Source: Amorphochlora amoebiformis
Taxonomy: Eukaryota > Cercozoa > Chlorarachniophyceae
Assembly: GCA_054601695.1 (NCBI GenBank)
Contig: BAAHQB010000474.1
Location: 1-64,000 of the forward strand
Direction of reading: 5' to 3'
DNA length: 64,000 nucleotides
In this document: piece by piece, positions 53,720-64,000 of the stretch
Layout: each line of letters begins with the position of its first letter
How positions within the stretch are numbered: the first letter of the stretch is position 1
Notes under the pieces: generated by a model
What the model saw: only the letters and a program-made list of their open reading frames with translations
The model's database searches: none
Told to the model about the DNA's origin: nothing
Translations under genes and position numbers: made by a program

Positions 53720-54627
53720 ATATATGTGTGGTGTATTTATACAAATTCATCTCGCGTCATAAATTCTGTAAGTACCCCCTCCTTACCTATAACCTCAAAA
53801 CCAAACCCCAAGTAACACGCAGAAAATAAGGAAAATGAAAGAGAAACAGCATGCATATTTCGGGTTTCGAAGAGAAAAGGAGGAACTTGAGTTCTAAAAT
53901 GAACAAGTAATGACACTCAGGGTATAAGAACCAGAGAGGAAATTATATAGGGGGGGAGATTTAAAAGAGATTGAAACACACGTGGGGAAAAAGGATTTTG
54001 TTTTACCCTTGAAACATTTTCATCTGCTTCAGCTTGTTTGGTTCTTCGAACTTAGGTTTGTTTTTGTCAAAGAACTCCTTGATTTCTTCCTTGGTGATTT
54101 CTTTCTTGACTTCGAAACTCACATCCTTCGCGTCCTCCTTGCTGCAATAATGATAGATATGAGACATTGTCACTCGACATACATCATGGCACTCATTTCA
54201 TGGACCCTCACAGGGAGGCTCAACAGCCTGGATGTCACCTAGTTGTAACCTGTTGTAGCCAGGTTACATCATGGGCGTGAGGCCTGGAAACTGTTTAGCC
54301 CCAGGTCACAACAAATCTACATGAGCCGAAAATCTGTGGAAGAGACCATCTGCACGTTCCATCCGCAGATCCATAGACGTTTATAGAACTAGCCATTGAA
54401 CCATCAAAAGAACCATCTACTTAGAGAGCTGGGCTGAGTGAAGTTGTGTTATACCTTGCAATCCAAAATTTGTATTCATTCTGAAAGGATTTCTCTTCAA
54501 CATCGTTCCACTGCATTCTGGCGAGTGCTAATACTGCATTGTAGGCACTTTTTCTCTCCTTTTCAGTCAGATATCGTCCAAATCTACCGTCGAGTGAGAG
54601 AAAGTTAACGTTGCTCGACATAGACAT
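51362..54627 (-). CDS. Five-exon family protein, copy 4, ends in CaaX (CILL)
   Basis: Minus-strand exons are 54627-54455, 54141-54007, 53436-53024, 52274-52200 and 51411-51362, phases 2, 2, 1, 1, giving about 281 residues. The start is the ATG of Met-Ser-Met-Ser-Ser; an upstream in-frame ATG (MARTQPA, 54648) is possible. Exon 1 has [18 protein letters not shown] and NEYKFWIA. Exon 2 is longer than in copies 2/3 by five codons ([15 protein letters not shown]). Exon 3 has [49 protein letters not shown] and [10 protein letters not shown]. Exon 4 reads [21 protein letters not shown]. Exon 5 is longer than in the other copies (17 codons, Lys/Gln-rich) and ends Gly-Leu-Cys-Ile-Leu-Leu-stop, a CaaX motif next to basic residues, which favours membrane anchoring (inference). 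Introns 3 and 4 (0.75 and 0.79 kb) are AT-filled. Function unknown. Confidence 0.78.
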
Positions 54628-54800
54628 GGCGGGTTGGGTTCTGGCCACTGGCGGTATACCACCGTGAGAAAGTTCTCAGCGACAATATTCCCCAGCGACA
54701 GTTCTAATATCTTTGGGTATAAATAGGTAAATGAATGTAATCCCGAGAAGTTAAATACAACATTCTTCTTTTTTCGAACTTTTCGCCCCATCCTTCTGTT
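54628..54800 (-). promoter_or_regulatory. Conserved 5' flank of copy 4 with CTATTTATACCC box
   Basis: CTATTTATACCC (minus) lies at 54726-54715, ~90 bp upstream of the ATG, within ~110 bp that is nearly identical to the 5' flank of copy 2, including CAGTTCTAATATCTTTGGGT on the + strand. An ATG at 54791 opens a frame MGRKVRKKKNVVFNFSG as in copy 2. TATA-like only; the canonical TATAAATA orientation is on the opposite strand. Confidence 0.45.
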
Positions 54801-58100
<3,300 letters not shown>

Positions 58101-58370
58101 AAGACTCTCTCTCCCCACCCCTCTTGAATAAAAAAAGAGCAGAATGCAACCCGCGGGGGGTTGGGGGGGGAAGAAGGAACGGGACATGTGACGTGGATCC
58201 AAGCATGCAGATATCTCAATGCAGATATATTGGTATATCTTACTTGATATTATATCACATATTGTTAAAAGTATTAGATATTAGATATAAATATGATATC
58301 AACGGATTGATATCTAGGGGTTCCTCTTGGATATCTTGATATATACTATTCACGGGGAAACAGAAGGATG

Positions 58371-58477
58371 GGGCGAAAAGTTCGAATTTACATATTTATA
58401 CCCAAACATATTCTCTGGGAAAGATCGCTGAGAACTTTCTCACGGTGGTAGTCACATCGTTCAGAACCCAACCCGCC
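58371..58477 (+). promoter_or_regulatory. Conserved 5' flank of copy 5 with TATTTATACCC box
   Basis: TATTTATACCC at 58393-58403 is ~80 bp upstream of the ATG. The following CACGGTGGTAG and TTCAGAACCCAACCCGCC are shared with copies 2 and 4. A ~30-bp deletion relative to them removes most of the MGRKVRK frame. The promoter role is inferred from position and conservation. Confidence 0.45.
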
Positions 58478-63063
<4,586 letters not shown>

Positions 63064-63515
63064 CCGGTAACTAAATGCTCAACCTAACTCGAAGCACATG
63101 CTTACATTCCGGATCCGATGCCTTAGAATACATGTGTTAACACATATACTAGTATTACAGATTAGTCCGGGCCGATTGTACTAGTTGTAGGTTAGAGAAT
63201 TGAATGAACTTACAGTCTAGTCTACCTAGAAGATACTTTTAATTCTTGATACACTCTCACGGATTCGATGATTCGTACAATTTGAATTGAAAAAAGTGGC
63301 GTCAATTGTCCCATAATCATTAATCTAGCTAATAGCGTATAGTACTCAGGTATATATATACCCTAGATATCAATATATACCGCTGAGATACTACTAGCTA
63401 TATATATAGCTAGTACTAGTAGTTGGGTATAGGCATCATGATCATCGCGATCATGTTTTAGTTCGAGGATTGTGGGGCTATAGTGCTGTTTGGGATCACA
63501 GCAGATTCTGTTGTT
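63064..63515. other. 3' flank of copy 5; right arm end of the inverted duplication
   Basis: 63064-63320 matches 51361-51125 in inverted orientation (GGATCCGATGCCTTAGAATA, GTCCGGGCCGATTGTACTAG, TCACGGATTCGATGATTCGT). 63440-63510 matches 50440-50530 in direct orientation. No coding evidence beyond the final exon of copy 5. Confidence 0.65.
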
Positions 63516-63720
63516 GGGTGTTGGGTTAGGGTAAGGGTTAGGGTTAGGGCTAGTAGGGTAAGGGTTAGGGACCTTCTAGACCTTAGGGCACTTAGGGACC
63601 TTAGGGTATATATAGGGTTAGAATTTAGAAACTTAGAGTTAGAGTTTGGCTCGTGGTTGCATTTGGCTAGTTTGGTTAGGGTTTGGTTAGATCTAGTAAG
63701 TAGTAAGTTATTAGTAACAG
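63516..63720 (+). repeat. Degenerate telomeric stretch
   Basis: TTAGGG and GTAAGGGTTAGGG units at 63522-63570, then decaying variants (CTTAGGGACCTTAGGG, ATAGGGTTAGAATTTAG) to ~63650. The phrase GTTTGGCTCGTGGTTGCATTTGGCTAG is the inverse of the CCACGAGCCAAACTCTAACT stretch at 50080-50100, linking both telomeric blocks to one ancestral sequence. Confidence 0.85.
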
Positions 63721-63777
63721 ATGTGTAACTATTCTATATATATAATATATATATATATTTATACATATATATTATTT

Positions 63778-63823
<46 letters not shown>

Positions 63824-63826
63824 GGA

Positions 63827-63878
<52 letters not shown>

Positions 63879-63941
63879 ATATTATATATATATATATATA
63901 AATAATATAATATATATATGTAAATATATATATATTATATA

Positions 63942-63977
<36 letters not shown>

Positions 63978-64000
63978 ATATATTATATATATAAATAATA
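63721..64000. repeat. AT microsatellite
   Basis: Pure AT/TA dinucleotide tract to the window end. Confidence 0.95.

Overview
This is a 64 kb piece of a eukaryotic nuclear genome. Most of it is simple sequence: (AT)n/(TA)n microsatellites with TATG/TACA variants, long blocks of TTAGGG or CCCTAA telomere-type repeats, polypurine/polypyrimidine tracts and one (CG)n tract. Evidence for a eukaryote is the internal TTAGGG repeats, genes split by GT-AG introns, and predicted C-terminal CaaX motifs. I cannot name the organism. TTAGGG is shared by animals, many fungi and several protist groups, and the protein family found here is not one I recognise. The composition resembles subtelomeric or heterochromatic DNA.

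Layout. Positions 1-31.7 kb hold no gene I can support. They contain AT microsatellites, telomeric blocks (1.68-1.96, 4.78-4.92, 15.96-17.27, 18.02-18.83, 20.85-20.92, 24.44-25.03 and 28.83-29.26 kb), a polypurine region (5.3-7.4 kb), a 32-bp minisatellite (12.2-12.7 kb), a polypyrimidine region (19.56-20.2 kb), a 308-bp (CG)n tract (27.57-27.88 kb) and several arrays in which a 40-60 bp non-AT box recurs between AT blocks. Positions 31.8-63.1 kb hold five copies of one five-exon gene, here called copies 1-5: copy 1 (+, 32270-34954, last exon not found), copy 2 (-, 38347-42331), copy 3 (-, 44201-47422), copy 4 (-, 51362-54627) and copy 5 (+, 58478-63063). Copies 2 and 3 are a recent direct duplication. 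Copies 4 and 5 are arms of a large inverted duplication with a spacer of about 3 kb.

The gene family. Intron phases are 2, 2, 1, 1 in every complete copy. Introns 1 and 2 are ordinary unique sequence; introns 3 and 4 are filled with AT microsatellites and, in some copies, mobile-element-like insertions. Open-reading-frame scanning misses exons 4 and 5. When they are joined in phase, copies 3, 4 and 5 give soluble-looking proteins of about 264-281 residues without an evident signal peptide, ending CILL, CILL and CILQ. These fit the CaaX prenylation pattern. Copy 2 has a TGA stop where the CaaX cysteine codon would be. The function is unknown; family membership is inferred from mutual alignment of the copies only.

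Other elements include about 260-bp insertions with ATTGTNA terminal inverted repeats and tRNA-promoter-like A/B boxes, and duplicated remnants of a Ser/Gly-rich reading frame interrupted by short telomeric repeats. No rRNA, functional tRNA or CRISPR array was seen.
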